Below, one piece after another: positions 25,031-36,439 of a stretch of 64,000 bases of DNA (position 1 is its first letter; each line of letters begins with the position of its first letter). The position numbers were made by a program, and so were the translations under genes. The notes under the pieces are model-generated. The model saw only the letters and a list, made by a program, of their open reading frames with translations. It was not told the DNA's origin and ran no database searches. The stretch is from positions 49,001 through 113,000 of the forward strand of contig NW_026729290.1 of assembly GCF_030272615.1 (NCBI RefSeq). The letters are read 5' to 3'. This DNA is from Cryptomeria japonica (Eukaryota > Streptophyta > Pinopsida > Cupressales > Cupressaceae).

Positions 25031-25900
25031 AGTAGAATAGTAGCATCTCTTCTGATTTATGTACTTTTGATAGGGCTTATAGGGCTTATCATACTTATCA
25101 TGTTTCTCATATCTATAATTCTCATCAAATCTATCATGCCTTTCATGCTTATCATATCTAGACATTCTTTCAAGGCACTTAGGAAAAACATGTCCTATCT
25201 CATTACAAGAGAAACATTTCAAAGGTAACTTTCCATCATACTTATCGACTCCTTTAGGCAATCTTTGAGAAATAAGGGCTTCAAGCTCATCCAATTCTCT
25301 TTCTTCCTCTTCCATCTCTCTCTTTTCTCTTTCATATCTGGATACCCAACATGAACTTTCTCCCAGATCATACTTCTGCTTCTCAGATATAGAGGCTTTA
25401 AATGTTGTCTCAAAATTTCCATGTGATTCTCCAAATTTACTCAAATCAAATGAAACAAGCTTCCCAACCAATATCTCTCTAGTCATAATAGTCACATTCT
25501 AGATTTCATCAATAGTAGCTACTTTATGTTTGTAAGGAGGCAATGATCTCAACACCTTGGCAACAATTTCATCTTCTTCGAGGGTTCCACCAACACATCT
25601 GATATTCATAACAATCTAATTCACCTCAGCCATAAAGTATGTTATGTTCTCATTTTCTCCCATCTTAAATGCTTCATACTTTCCTTTTAAACTCTGCAAC
25701 TTAGCAACTTTAACTTGTGCATCTCCTTCATACAAGGTCTCTAGCTTCTTCCAAATCTCATGTGCATTTTACAAACCCATCACATTAAATATCTCCAAAT
25801 TAGTGAAGGCACTCAACAATGTTTCCTTAGCTCTTGTGTTATGTTAAACATCCTTGATCTCATCAGAAATAACCCGTCCATTCTAAGGAACATTGTCACT
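25025..25900 (-). pseudogene. Copia gag (UBN2-type) with one CCHC knuckle, 5'-truncated
   Basis: The frame can be followed from about 25850: NAHEIWKKLETLYEGD, then NITYFMAEVNQIV and EIVAKVLRSLPPYKHK, the signature of plant Copia Gag. After a short break, the frame 25495-25025 holds an E/R-rich helix and the zinc knuckle CFSCNEIGHVFPKC near 25230-25190, which is intact. A D/K/Y-H repeat-rich tail follows. The N-terminal third is absent: LTR text ('gagcttaatttgtttaat' on the minus strand) runs straight into mid-gag sequence near 25900. Confidence 0.8.
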
Positions 25901-25904
25901 GGAT

Positions 25905-27047
25905 TAAACAAATTAAGCTCAATCTCATATTTTATCAACTACAACAAGAATAAAGATAAATAAAATAATGACACACATAACACCAAGATTTTTGATGTGG
26001 AAAACTCGGTTAAGAGAAAAACCATGGTGGGAATCCACCCACAATAAGATGATACTCTGTAGTAGTATGTGTAAATATTACAATGCGGAATGCACATGCA
26101 TTTAGGAACACTTCCTAGAGCTCACTATTCAAAATATGATGACTCAGAATGTTCCATCCCTCAAGGAAGGTTCACTATCTTACAATAATGATCAAACTAT
26201 AATTTGGAATACATGAACTACAAAGATACCATCTGCTAATTCCTGATGACAGTTTTGGTTAAGCACATTTTTCTTCTCTGCAACAATATCTACTCAATAT
26301 GCCACACCAAAGGATGAATTCATGTGTTTGCACATACACCACTCTTTGATAATGGATACACACCATCAATACCCAATTTACATGAATCTAACATCTATTT
26401 ATACAAATCATCAACCTTCACTCCAAGGTCAACCAAGCGCTTAACACCTAATTACAAAATTACATGACACGATACATAAATCAACCATCAAATCAATATA
26501 TTGACATAGATAGCATAGCATGGGCCTAAATAAAATCTCCAAACATGCATTACCACCAGAAATCTCACCTAAATCAACCACAACATGTTACACTACCAAA
26601 AAAACTACATAACATGAAGAATATCACCGAGTCAACAAAATCATCAATACCACACACAAGGATCAATGCGGACCATCCAAAGAAATAGGACACAATAAAT
26701 AAACACCAACAAGCATGTTAGAACCATCTACAATAGTTTCATCAACAACACTTATTCAAATCTTCATCCATCAACACACTAACACTCAGAAAAACTCATC
26801 AACAATAATTCATATTAGAAAGATAGCTTGCAGAGTACCAAATCATGAACCATCTGAAATGAAGATACACATAAACGTCCAAAAAACTCTCCCAAATTTG
26901 CAACCAAAGATGTGATCATACCAAAGCACATTGGATCAAATACCAAAACACTGCAACGCTGAACACAGAAGAACATTTTTCATACCGGAATCCACAACTC
27001 AACCAAATCACCACATAGCATCATGGAATCACTAAAGATTGAGGTAT
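25905..27047 (-). repeat. 5' LTR of the Copia element, R/U5 and most of U3
   Basis: Colinear with the 3' LTR pieces described above. A TATA-like TATTTATAC is at about 26397-26405. Its right edge at 27047 is the GTAT target site of the DNA transposon; the last 154 bp of the LTR are found beyond it at 37256-37409. Confidence 0.85.
27044..27047. repeat. Target site duplication GTAT, left copy
   Basis: The last four bases of the left LTR flank equal the first four of the right flank at 37256-37259. The uninterrupted 3' LTR has a closely similar single copy ('gaggtttctctag' near 21277-21289). Confidence 0.75.
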
Positions 27048-27070
27048 GGGTCAGTGCAAGAAGATGAGTC
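27048..27070 (+). repeat. Left terminal inverted repeat of the DNA transposon
   Basis: Begins GGGTCAGTGCAAG. Paired with the reverse complement of 37233-37255, which begins AGGTATGTGCAAG. Seventeen of 23 positions are identical, including GTGCAAG and ATGAGTC. Confidence 0.75.
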
Positions 27071-27916
27071 CACTTTTTGGCCAAAAAGTGGAAGTGTTTT
27101 CCCTGTTTTTCAGATTTTGTCTCACTTGAGCTTAAATTTTGAAACACTTAGAGATTGAATCTTGGAAAAAGTCAGTAATATAAAAGATAGCTCTCTGAGT
27201 GTACTTTTCAAATATGTAATTTATTTTAATACCCACATAATAAAAAATAACTTTTTGAATGAAGTTCTAAAAACTATGTTTTAAAAATGCCCGTTTCAGG
27301 ACCATACCATGCATGTGTACGACCCACACTTTTTGACACAATTAAAATTATTTTCTCAAACCATTTTGGGAAATAGTTTGTAACACACTAAATATTGATG
27401 AGCATATTTTTCTGTATTTTTTTTTCAAATATTTTTTTTTTAATTAATTTTTTAATGGCCATAATTATCTTTTTAAAAATTTGACGTGTATGACCCACAT
27501 AATTTGACGTAAACTTAGTATTTTTTGAAATTTTTTTTTTTAAATTGAAAAGAATTTTGTGTAGATTGATGACATATAATTTTTTTTTCAAAATTCATTA
27601 AAATAAATAAGTTATTAAATTAAGAAAATTAGTTAATATTTCAAATTTATGACCCTGATTTAGTATAAATTAAATGAAAAATAGTTAAAATAATCAATTT
27701 TTAAATTAATTTACATATTTAGAATCTAGACAGTATAATCTGAAATGGGTTTCAATTCCGTATAAAAATTCTTTGATTAGAGGCACGTAAACTATTTCAT
27801 TTCATCATATTTGTGCTTTCATTCATGGAGCTTTGAATTTGCAGGTTCATGTCTTAGGTGTGGCCATCCCAGGCCTAATCCCGAGGCAAGTGGCGGGTTG
27901 TGAATTCAAATTTTGT
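27071..27916. other. AT-rich left subterminal region of the DNA transposon
   Basis: No gene. Very A/T-rich with long T and A runs around 27415-27610. A short phrase near 27301-27325 ('cataccatgcatgtgtacg') is partly echoed at 27485 ('tgtatgacccaca'). This region probably carries transposase-binding or promoter sequence, but nothing in it proves that. Confidence 0.4.
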
Positions 27917-28031
27917 ATAACGGGCCCCCGTTTTATAAACGGGGGCCCATTTATAAAACGGGGGCCCGTTTCATTTTTTGCTCGTTGGATTTAACAACGG
28001 GCCCCCGTTATTAAAACAGGGGCCCGTTATT
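27917..28031. repeat. Left cluster of GGGCCC palindromic repeats
   Basis: Five copies of a motif close to AACGGGGGCCCGTTT, in both orientations, at about 27919, 27937, 27955, 27994 and 28014. A matching cluster lies near the right end at 36977-37191. The motif stands out as GC-rich in strongly AT-rich DNA. Clustered subterminal repeats in DNA transposons commonly bind transposase. The left cluster also lies just upstream of the transposase ATG at 28177 and could act in its promoter. Confidence 0.85.
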
Positions 28032-28176
28032 AAAATAACCGTTACTGTAAAAAAAAAATAGATTGCATCGATTTACCACACTATCATTGAAATCCGTACT
28101 GACAAAGATTTTTTACATCATTTGACAGTACTTTTTAATATTTTTTACGTGATTTTTTGAACATGAGTTTGTAAAA

Positions 28177-31100
28177 ATGGGTTCTAAGCAACGTCAAAAG
28201 AAAAAAAAGAGGACAATGACAGTGGACGAAATTCAAGCACAAAGAGAGAAGGAGGCAAAACGCCAAAGAGATCGAAGATCACAACAATGGCAATTGAATA
28301 ACACTTCTGAAGCATCTAGTTCAGTGCCCGTTGTAGATGAGACCATTGAAGACATCATGATGGATGCAAGAAATGTAGAACCACACACGGGTATGACTAT
28401 TGACGCAAATGTTGATGTGGATGCGAATCCTGGTATGTTTTTAAATCCTGATGACTATGATGCCAATCAAATTGCTGATTTAAATGAAGCTGGATATAAA
28501 TTTCATACACCAATACGAAAAGAAATAAAAATTGAAAATATTACACCACCATCTCTAAAAGAAAATGAATGTAATTTGTTTACTATTGATAGCAATGTGC
28601 TAGATAATCTTAATGGGTTAGTTTCTTGGAGACAAATCAGAACACATGCAAACAGATTATATAAACAATTTTTCTATAATAAAAAGTTAGGATTCCAATG
28701 TCAATTAATGCTACAATTAATAAAAATGTTAAAAATGCGTAAAGTCATGAAAAAAAAAGGTATTTATGCAAAACCAAAAAGAAAAGATGAATCATATAAG
28801 CAAGTTGTATCTACTGTTGCCAGTGCCATCGATTCTATAGGAAAAACAAGTCGATCTAAAGATAAGAATGCAACACGTAGAGTTATAACGACTGCTATAG
28901 TTGACAAAATGATTGTTAATAAAATAATGTTAAGTGATATAAGTGGCTATTTGAACTTACATCGTAGAACCTTGTCAAGAGCGGCCAAAAGAAGAGACAC
29001 AATTGAAATTGATCCACTAAACCATTGTTGGAGTTTTAGTGGTAGACTTCAAACGTCGGACATGAAATTAAATGATGAAACTAAACAATTAAGTACAAAA
29101 TTTTGGCATGATAACACTAGAGTTTCATCAAATGTTAGAGATGTTTTAAAGTTAAGGGTGGGATCAAAAATTCGTGATCCTCATCCAAAACATCTTCTTG
29201 ACATGACTCAAACTAAATTCTTTAAAAAATCTAGTGATGAATCTGTGTTAATGAATTTATGAATTAGTCAAAGATCATTTGAAAAATGGAAAACCTGGTA
29301 TGTTAAAATCAATAAACAAAGAATATCTTGTTGTTGTAAAACTCATGTCCAGTTTCGTTACTATTATGATGTTTTTCGATATATTCATTGTATGTTGCAT
29401 GGTAATGATCTTGTGCAGGATTGTGGTGTTTATGTTCCACCTGAAACTATAAAAGATTTTATTGGAAGTTTATTTTGTAAACCACCTAATGAACAATTAT
29501 TTCTTTCCAGTTCATGCATTTATGGTCTTTGCAATTTATGTGGGAACTATTCTTCGATAGGTGAATGTTTGCATGAACATGTTTCATCTGAGTTTGGACA
29601 AAAAATGGTTGATGTTAGGAGATTTAAAAATATAGAATACCCTCTAAAGGATGGAAAGATGGGGAAACATTTAGAATTGATTACAGAACAGAATAGTGTG
29701 AATGCATTTATTAGTGAGTTTAAAACTCATATTGTTCCAAAATATGTGAAACATTCCCAACATGCCCGATGGCTTGATGGACAGTTTCACATATGCAAGA
29801 ACACATTTCCAATTGGAACAATAGTATCAGTTGTGGATTTTGCAGAAAATTATACTCTAAAACCACAAGAGTAAACTCAATCACAATACTACAACTCAGT
29901 GCAAGTGGCCATATTTGTGCACATTATATATAGACATGACCATGACAGTACAGAAGATAACAGAAAATTTTTGAGGGAGTATCATTTCTATGTTAGTGAT
30001 AATCTATTACACTCTTCAAAGTTTGTCCAACATTGCTTCGAGGTATTTTATGATAATCTTAAGGAAAGAGAAATTGACATGAAACAACATATGATATGGT
30101 CAGATAATTGCACTGGACAATTCAAAAATGCAAGAATGTTTTATTGGCTATGCAAAGTTCACAAGATAACCAATGTCCAACATTTATGGAGTTTTTTTGA
30201 AGCGGGACATGGTAAGGGGGAACACGATGGAGCCAGTGCCTGTATAAAAAGAGCTCTTGCTAGAGAACAATTGAAATTCGAGGATGCAGTGAAATTTAGA
30301 GATGCTCGTGCAGTTGTAGAATGGTGCAATTCAAAGTTGTCAAAAGGATCAACTGAAAACTCTACAATTTGATGTTTCTTCTGGTTGATAGAGGAAGATA
30401 GTATTCCTATTCGGCATGATTGTAATACCATCATTGGATCAGCTAAATGGCATTCGTTTAAGAGTTCTAATTCAAACACATGGACTATATTCACAATGCA
30501 ACTTGCTTGCTTTTGTCAGTTTTGTGTTTCCGGAGATTTGGAATTTTGTGAGAATAAAGAATGGGTTGAAGAATGGCAACAAAGATCATTGACACCCATA
30601 GATGCAAATGATTCGCATGAAAGAACTGATGAAGATATGGATCAAATGTTTGCATCAAATGACTATGATCGCATTTCAGATCTTATACAACAAGGTAAAA
30701 TTATTTTTGAAATTTGTTTTGATTTATTAAATAGTACATAATCTTATGAAATCTTATAGTGTATATTTTTGTTTTTATTTCTCATTAAATATTAAAATAA
30801 AATTGTTTTGTGCACAGGACATGTCTATGTTGTTGTTGCACCAGAGGATAATGAAGAGGGGACAAAGTATTTGTTGGCTCGATGTGTAGAGCCAAAACAT
30901 AAGCTAACTACTCCTCGAGTAGATGATGATGGTTATGACTATCCAACAGGATCTGTGGTTGTTGTTGGCACTTGGCTACGCAAATATCTAACAAGAAAGA
31001 ATGGATTGCCCGCATTTGAAGATTATGAATTAGAGAAAAAGATTATACATTACTCGCATTTGGTAGTGGCAACTAATATAAAATTGGATAGATATCGTGG

Positions 31101-31203
31101 CAGGCCTGCTAATAAACAATTATGGACTCTCTCTATGGAAGAGCACAAGACAATTATAGATGCTTTGCAAAAGAGAGAGGATGCAGATGGTATAACGGAA
31201 TGA
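28177..31203 (+). pseudogene. DDE-type transposase, two exons, three in-frame stops
   Basis: Exon 1 is 28177-30694; a 123-bp GT-AG intron (30695-30817, phase 1) is followed by exon 2, 30818-31203. The model is one frame of 967 codons with stops at codons 362 (TGA), 566 (TAA) and 732 (TGA). Numbering counts the stops. Residues 9-12 are a Lys/Arg cluster (possible nuclear signal). Residues ~230-270 hold a basic helical segment (possible DNA binding). Cys/His groups occur at 385-390 and at C452-x2-C455-x8-C464-x-H466-x-H468. The likely catalytic residues are D554 (VVDFAENY), D643 (WSDNCTGQF) and E675 (FFEAGHGKGEHDG). The spacing and local sequence fit an RNase H-fold transposase. The reading frame is otherwise whole, unlike nearby retroelements. 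The HGKG..DG motif reminds me of uncharacterised eukaryotic transposase-like proteins; I cannot name the superfamily. Confidence 0.8.
30695..30817 (+). other. Intron of the transposase gene
   Basis: Donor AAG|GTAAAA, acceptor TGCACAG|GAC, 123 bp, AT-rich with a T-rich 3' part. Splicing joins QQ to GHVYVVV without changing frame; reading through meets a stop within 50 bp (FDLLNST*). The open frame on both sides supports the intron. Confidence 0.75.
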
Positions 31204-32078
31204 ATCTAGTAAAATTTTGTTTCAAGTCTACCACAAGTAGAAGGCATCAATGAAAACAAAGTTATTTAAATAGACTATTTATTTTATTTTAGATATGTCT
31301 TCTTGATTACATTTTGTGTACAATATACATAAATGAGAGACTACTGGTCAAATTTATGAATGAGATAATTATGTTTTAATCAAGTTCTATTCATTATATT
31401 TGTTAAATGATACTTTTTAATTTAGAATATGTTATAATTATAAGATATGTTTCGATACTTAGTTCATGATGTATGCACATGTAGTTTATCTAATCACAAG
31501 AACTATTTAAATGAAATTCCAAAAATAAAATTACAAGTCCACATAATGCCTATAAATTTGTTTAAGCACAACTTCCATAAATAAAATTTCAAGTCCACAT
31601 AATATATAAAGTATGCGCAAAATTTCAAGTCCACATAATTTCAAGTCAATATATATGATCTAATGTGCACATAATTTCAAGTCCACATAATATCTAATGC
31701 GCACAATACATATAAAGTATGCACATAATATATATGATCTAATCCTATTATGAAACTATCCATATATATAAAGTATGTGTGTGCACGTGTAAACAAATAT
31801 GTAAAGCTTGTAAAATAGTACATATCAGAGCCAAATAAACAGTAAAATTTCAAGTCCACATAATCCATATAATATCTAATCCATATATATGTCTAGATGG
31901 TAACATGATGTTCACTCCACATAATATCTAACGTGCACAAAATATATAAAGTATGCACAAAATATATATGATCTAATCCTATTATGCAACTATCCATATA
32001 TATAAAGTATGTGCACGTGTAAACAAATGTGTAAAGTCCATAAAAAAGTACATATCAAAGCCAAATAAATAGTAAAAT
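31204..32078. other. Region between the convergent transposon genes
   Basis: No ORF of note. It holds several copies of 'caagtccacataat' (about 31518-31685 and 31851). It also has two direct copies of a block of about 100 bp starting 'tatatgatctaatcctatta' (about 31731 and 31965), containing 'gtaaacaaat(a/g)tgtaaag'. It probably contains the 3' untranslated ends of both genes. Confidence 0.6.
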
Positions 32079-32684
32079 CTAAGTGCTATCATCAATAACA
32101 TCTCGTGCTCTCTTGTCCCTGGGACGTGGTCCAGATCCACCTGTCTCATGCTGTACAATAACAAAATAATATTAAAATATTACTTGAAATTAACTATTAA
32201 AAGAATCATTTATCAAATATAGTAGAATTCATAAATTAAGTTACAAACTTACCATATGCTCATCAGATCCTGTATCAGTATCTCTCTTGTCCCTAGGACG
32301 TGGTCCAGATCCACCTGTCTCAAGCTGTACAATTAAAAAATAATATTAAAATATTACTTGAAATTAACTATTAAAAGAATCATTTATCAAATATAGTAGA
32401 ATTCATAAATTAAGTTACAAACTTACCATATGCTCATCAGATCCCGTAGCAGTATCTCTCTTGTCCCCGGGACGTGGTCCAGATCCACCTGTCTCATGCT
32501 GTACAATAAAAAAATAATATTAAAATATTAATTGAAATTAACTATTAAAAGAATCATTTATCAAATATAGTAGAATTCATAAATTAAGTTACAAACTTAC
32601 CATATGCTCATCAAACCCTCTAGCAGTATCTCCTCTAGCAGTATCTTATGCAGTATCAACACCAAATGCAGTGCTAGCTAACTC
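32079..32684 (-). repeat. Tandem exon-intron repeat, 174-bp unit
   Basis: Exons 6, 7 and 8 are each 72 bp and encode H/L-ETGGSGPRPRDKR plus an eleven-residue end. Exon 5 (84 bp) shares the tail DTA(R/T)G(F/S)DEHM. The introns between 5-6, 6-7 and 7-8 are each exactly 102 bp and differ at only a few positions. The unit (72 + 102 bp) recurs at 174-bp spacing. Because it is in frame and phase 0, each extra unit adds 24 residues without a frameshift. Confidence 0.9.
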
Positions 32685-34204
32685 CTGTACAAGGTCAAAT
32701 TCAAAGTTTCCAATTAAATCTTAAATTAAGAGTCAAAATAAGATCAAATTAAGTATTACATATTAATACCTCAAAGGATGTCGATGTGCGTTCAAATTGG
32801 CTCTGATCAAAATTATGAGGATAACCTATCCTAATGGTAGTGTCCACCTGCATACATGCATTTAATGAAATCATATTTAGTGAACATATATATGTGTACT
32901 AAATAATTTGAAGTTAAGTTACAATATTGTAAGAGTTCATATTTAAGTTAAGAATTATAAGATACATACCATAGATGGTGTCACAATAGTCAGACCCTCT
33001 TCTCGATGTGATGTAGAGGGTCCCTCATGACCTGAATCCTAGAGAAAGAAGCATTCAATGTATCAACATGAAAATTTATATAATATACGATGATAACATA
33101 TTAACTTAAAAAGATCTAGTACAATGTCTAGATAGAAATTTATACTATACCCCATAAGGTGTGCCGAGTTGTCTTCCAGTAGATGCAATATTGACTCTAA
33201 TATTAGGCGTAGTCCTTATCTACATAAACAAAATTTATTTAATGAAGTATTAGATTGTATAAAAAAAGAGATGCACTTAGTTTATACCTATATTTAATGA
33301 AGTACATAAAAAGATTGACATGTACATGTATATATATCTATACCTGGTCAAGATGAACATCCAAGCAAAGAAAATCCATATAAGATGTCATCATACTATC
33401 ATTTGCTGCATCATGCTCATCTGGAACTGAAGTAGATCCTGCAGCAGTAGTAGGACCTACACACGTCTCATGACAACTTGAACACATATGTGGCATCCAT
33501 CGAGGAGCAGATGCCATGTGAGCAGCTTGCTCACTCAGGTTACCTGTGAGGGAAGTCAAAGCATCTAATGTCGAAATGAATGATGTATTTTGGACATCTG
33601 CAAGAATCGATGGAGCAACAAGTGGAACTATGGGTGGATCCGGTAGGGGATTATTACTCCGTGCCCCTAATCTATGCTGTGGCATTCCACGACCAACACC
33701 CTGGAATGACTTAATACCAAAATAATTTGGTTTTTGGTTCATTACAAACTCACAGTATAATTTCTTCAAAAAATAAAAAGGGACCTCATAATTACGATGT
33801 GGTGGATAATCAAAAACCATCCACCATCTATCCCAAAAGTATCTAGCCATTTCTGGATGCACACACCACCTAATTGAAATTCTTTTCTGGTTAGGTTGCA
33901 TTGGTTCTCTTGTTTTTGGGTTGGTAAAATATGGACATAAATGAGCTTTGGTTATTTTCAAATCTGTGATTTGTCTATAAGTTAAACCATCAGCATAAAA
34001 ATCACGCAACTCTTGTCGTCATCTATGAAATTGATCTAATTGAGAATCAACAGATCTAACTGACTCGACAACAGTTTGCATTGATTTTGCAAACTCTACA
34101 AGATGGGGTGGTGTGACTTGCTCATTTTGGATAGCAGCAATGTTTTGTTCAATCACTTGTAGGTTTTCATTAATTCGTTCTCTTAAACGAATTTCATCCA
34201 ATCT

Positions 34205-34275
34205 AGGGGGTTGTGGTGGTGGTGGTGGTGGAGGTGGTGGAGGTGGAGGAGGAGGAGGAGGGGGTTGTGGTGGGG
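34205..34275 (-). repeat. CCN (poly-proline) repeat in the accessory gene
   Basis: An imperfect (GGT/GGA)n tract on the plus strand encodes about 17 prolines with flanking Gln-Pro on the minus strand. Length variation between copies is likely. Confidence 0.9.
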
Positions 34276-35500
34276 GATTTTCACCTAATAGTTCATCTAT
34301 GTCAAAGACATCCATGATAGCAAAGAACTCCTTCATATATAAAAATATACATGAATTATAGACAACTCTATGTCAAAGAAGAATCTATTTTACTAAATTA
34401 AAAAAAAACATTTATAAATAGTAACATTTCTATGTTGTTGAATGAGATACACATGAAATATATAATATAATATTGAACTTAAAAAAATATACATGTGCAT
34501 ACTATTGAATCTTGAAATATAAAATTTGCGCACAAAACTTAATAAAAACTTTCAATGAAACATCATAAATCTATTATATATTCAATTTAATAAATTCATT
34601 TCTTGTAAAATGCATCAACTATTAAAATCAATATAAAATATTTCATACATAAGATCAATAAAGAAGTGAGAAATAAGATGATCCTCCTTCTAGTGTAAGA
34701 ATATATAGCATGGAAACAATATTACTAAGACAACATAATATTTTGTTAACTTTAACTTAAAGTTATTTTGAAAAATGCACGTGTGTGTTTGGATGCTCCA
34801 TATTTCTAGTGTTTTAGTGTACACATGATAATTTATTAGAATTCAATTACATAGTTTTGAGATAATTGTCATCAATTCATATTACATTGATTAGTCTTCA
34901 GACAATCTTAAAAAAAAAACTAATCTCCCATGACTATAAATGACATACTTAAAACATATTATATTCTAAGTGGTTGTCATGTAAAGACAAAACATCAAAT
35001 TTTTTGAAGAGTTAAACATATTTCACCATTAAATTTCTCCCATAATCAAATCTACACAAGATTATAATTTACAAAACCTTCAAAAAATATTATTTCCTAT
35101 AAATCATTTATTATAAAACTCCGCAATAATTTGTTTTCATATATAATCTTTCTATAAAATTTAAGATATCAATCCATACACAAATTCTCTTACAAAGTTG
35201 AATAAGAAATGAAGGATAGAGGATTAAATACTAAGATTGTTTTGAGAGATCAATGGAGTAGATTAATTGAAAGGATTGTGTGCATTAGAAGCTTCCAAGT
35301 GGCAACTTAAATGTTTGGTGCACATGAGGAGTTCATGATCCAAGAAATTTTTGAGGAAAAGGTCTTCTTAGGGGCGTATACACCAAGATGTTGTAAAAAA
35401 AGGTAGCCAAATGACCAAAAAAAGATAAACACGAGTGCGTTATTGGGAAATTCATTTAACGCATTTGAGGTCTTTTTTGTAGTGTTTTTTTCTTACACTA

Positions 35501-35735
35501 TCCTAGGCTTGTTTACACTATCGTAGGTTCATTAGGACTATCCTAGGTTCATTAGGATTGTCCCAAGTTCATTATTTCTTTCTTAGGCTCATTAGGACTT
35601 TCTTAGGTTCATTAAGACTGCCCTACATTCATTAGGATCATTTGAGGCTCATTGGGACTATCATATGTTCATTGTGATTGTCCTAGGTTCATTAATTTAA
35701 TTCATGTGTTCATTAGGACTATCTCACGTTCTCAA
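35501..35735. repeat. Minisatellite with about 21-bp unit
   Basis: About ten imperfect copies of a phrase like 'ggttcattaggactatccta'. Confidence 0.85.
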
Positions 35736-36439
35736 ATAGCTTCAACTAATATCTTAAATTAACTATTTAAAAAAAAAATAGCTCCTTAACAATTTAATAT
35801 TATATACAATCGAATATGATTTCAACTTCAAACCTTGTGCACCTTTTAAAACCAAAAGATGTTGTTAAAACCATTCTTCTAATATTAGCTTAATCATAAC
35901 ATAATCTAATAAATCTTCCTCAAAATATCTACCAACTTCAAATCATATATTAAATCTTTTATAATATAAATTACATTCTAGATATACCAATATACTTCTA
36001 AAGGTATTCAAAATACTTGTTGGGAATTATATTTTTCAAATCTTTCGGATGTATATATAATTAGCACCCCATTTAGAAAACTCATTATCAATCAACATTA
36101 TAAATCAAGAATATTTTTTATTTTGTATTAATGAATTATATATTTGGCATATTAGCTTCCTTTATGAACCTATGTAAACCAAACTCCAATTTTAGTAACT
36201 TATCTAGTTTTGCTCTAAAATTGTGTCCATAATTGATCCTTTTATACCATCACATGACATAATAGGACCATAATAGGACCTTTATGCCATGACATGGCAT
36301 AAACCTAAGCCTAAACTTTCATATCTAAAATTTGAAGAACTTAATGTTAATTACTTTTAAGGTTATACTAATTTAGTGGTAACTTTTGTATTGCCTAATG
36401 AGGATTAAGAACAATTTAGGTACATATGTTCGGTTTTAT

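Larger units (their letters stand above)
32079..34336 (-). pseudogene. Accessory gene of the DNA transposon, eight exons
   Basis: My model on the minus strand: exons 34336-33344, 33219-33151, 33038-32970, 32847-32770, 32684-32601, 32498-32427, 32324-32253 and 32150-32079. Every exon is a multiple of three, every intron is GT-AG and phase 0, giving 502 codons plus TAG. Two stops interrupt it: TGA at 34018-34016 in exon 1 (compatible with CGA) and TAA in exon 5. Exon 1 begins with an acidic stretch, a run of about 17 prolines interrupted by Q (34275-34211), a helical segment, and a W/Y/F-rich region (YFWDRWWMVFDYPPH near residues 160-180). The rest is Gly/Thr/Ser/Asp-rich. No known domain is recognised. 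A second gene beside the transposase recalls DNA-binding helpers such as those of CACTA or PIF elements; this is inference. Confidence 0.7.

Noticed and set aside
30159-30494. Minus-strand ORF of 111 codons
   Set aside because: Lies antisense to the DDE region of the transposase, which has the meaningful motifs.
34113-34361. Glycine-rich ORF on the plus strand
   Set aside because: Shadow of the poly-proline tract of the minus-strand accessory gene.
35501-35735. Regularly spaced short repeats that could suggest a CRISPR-like array
   Set aside because: Contiguous degenerate minisatellite without spacers, in a plant transposon.
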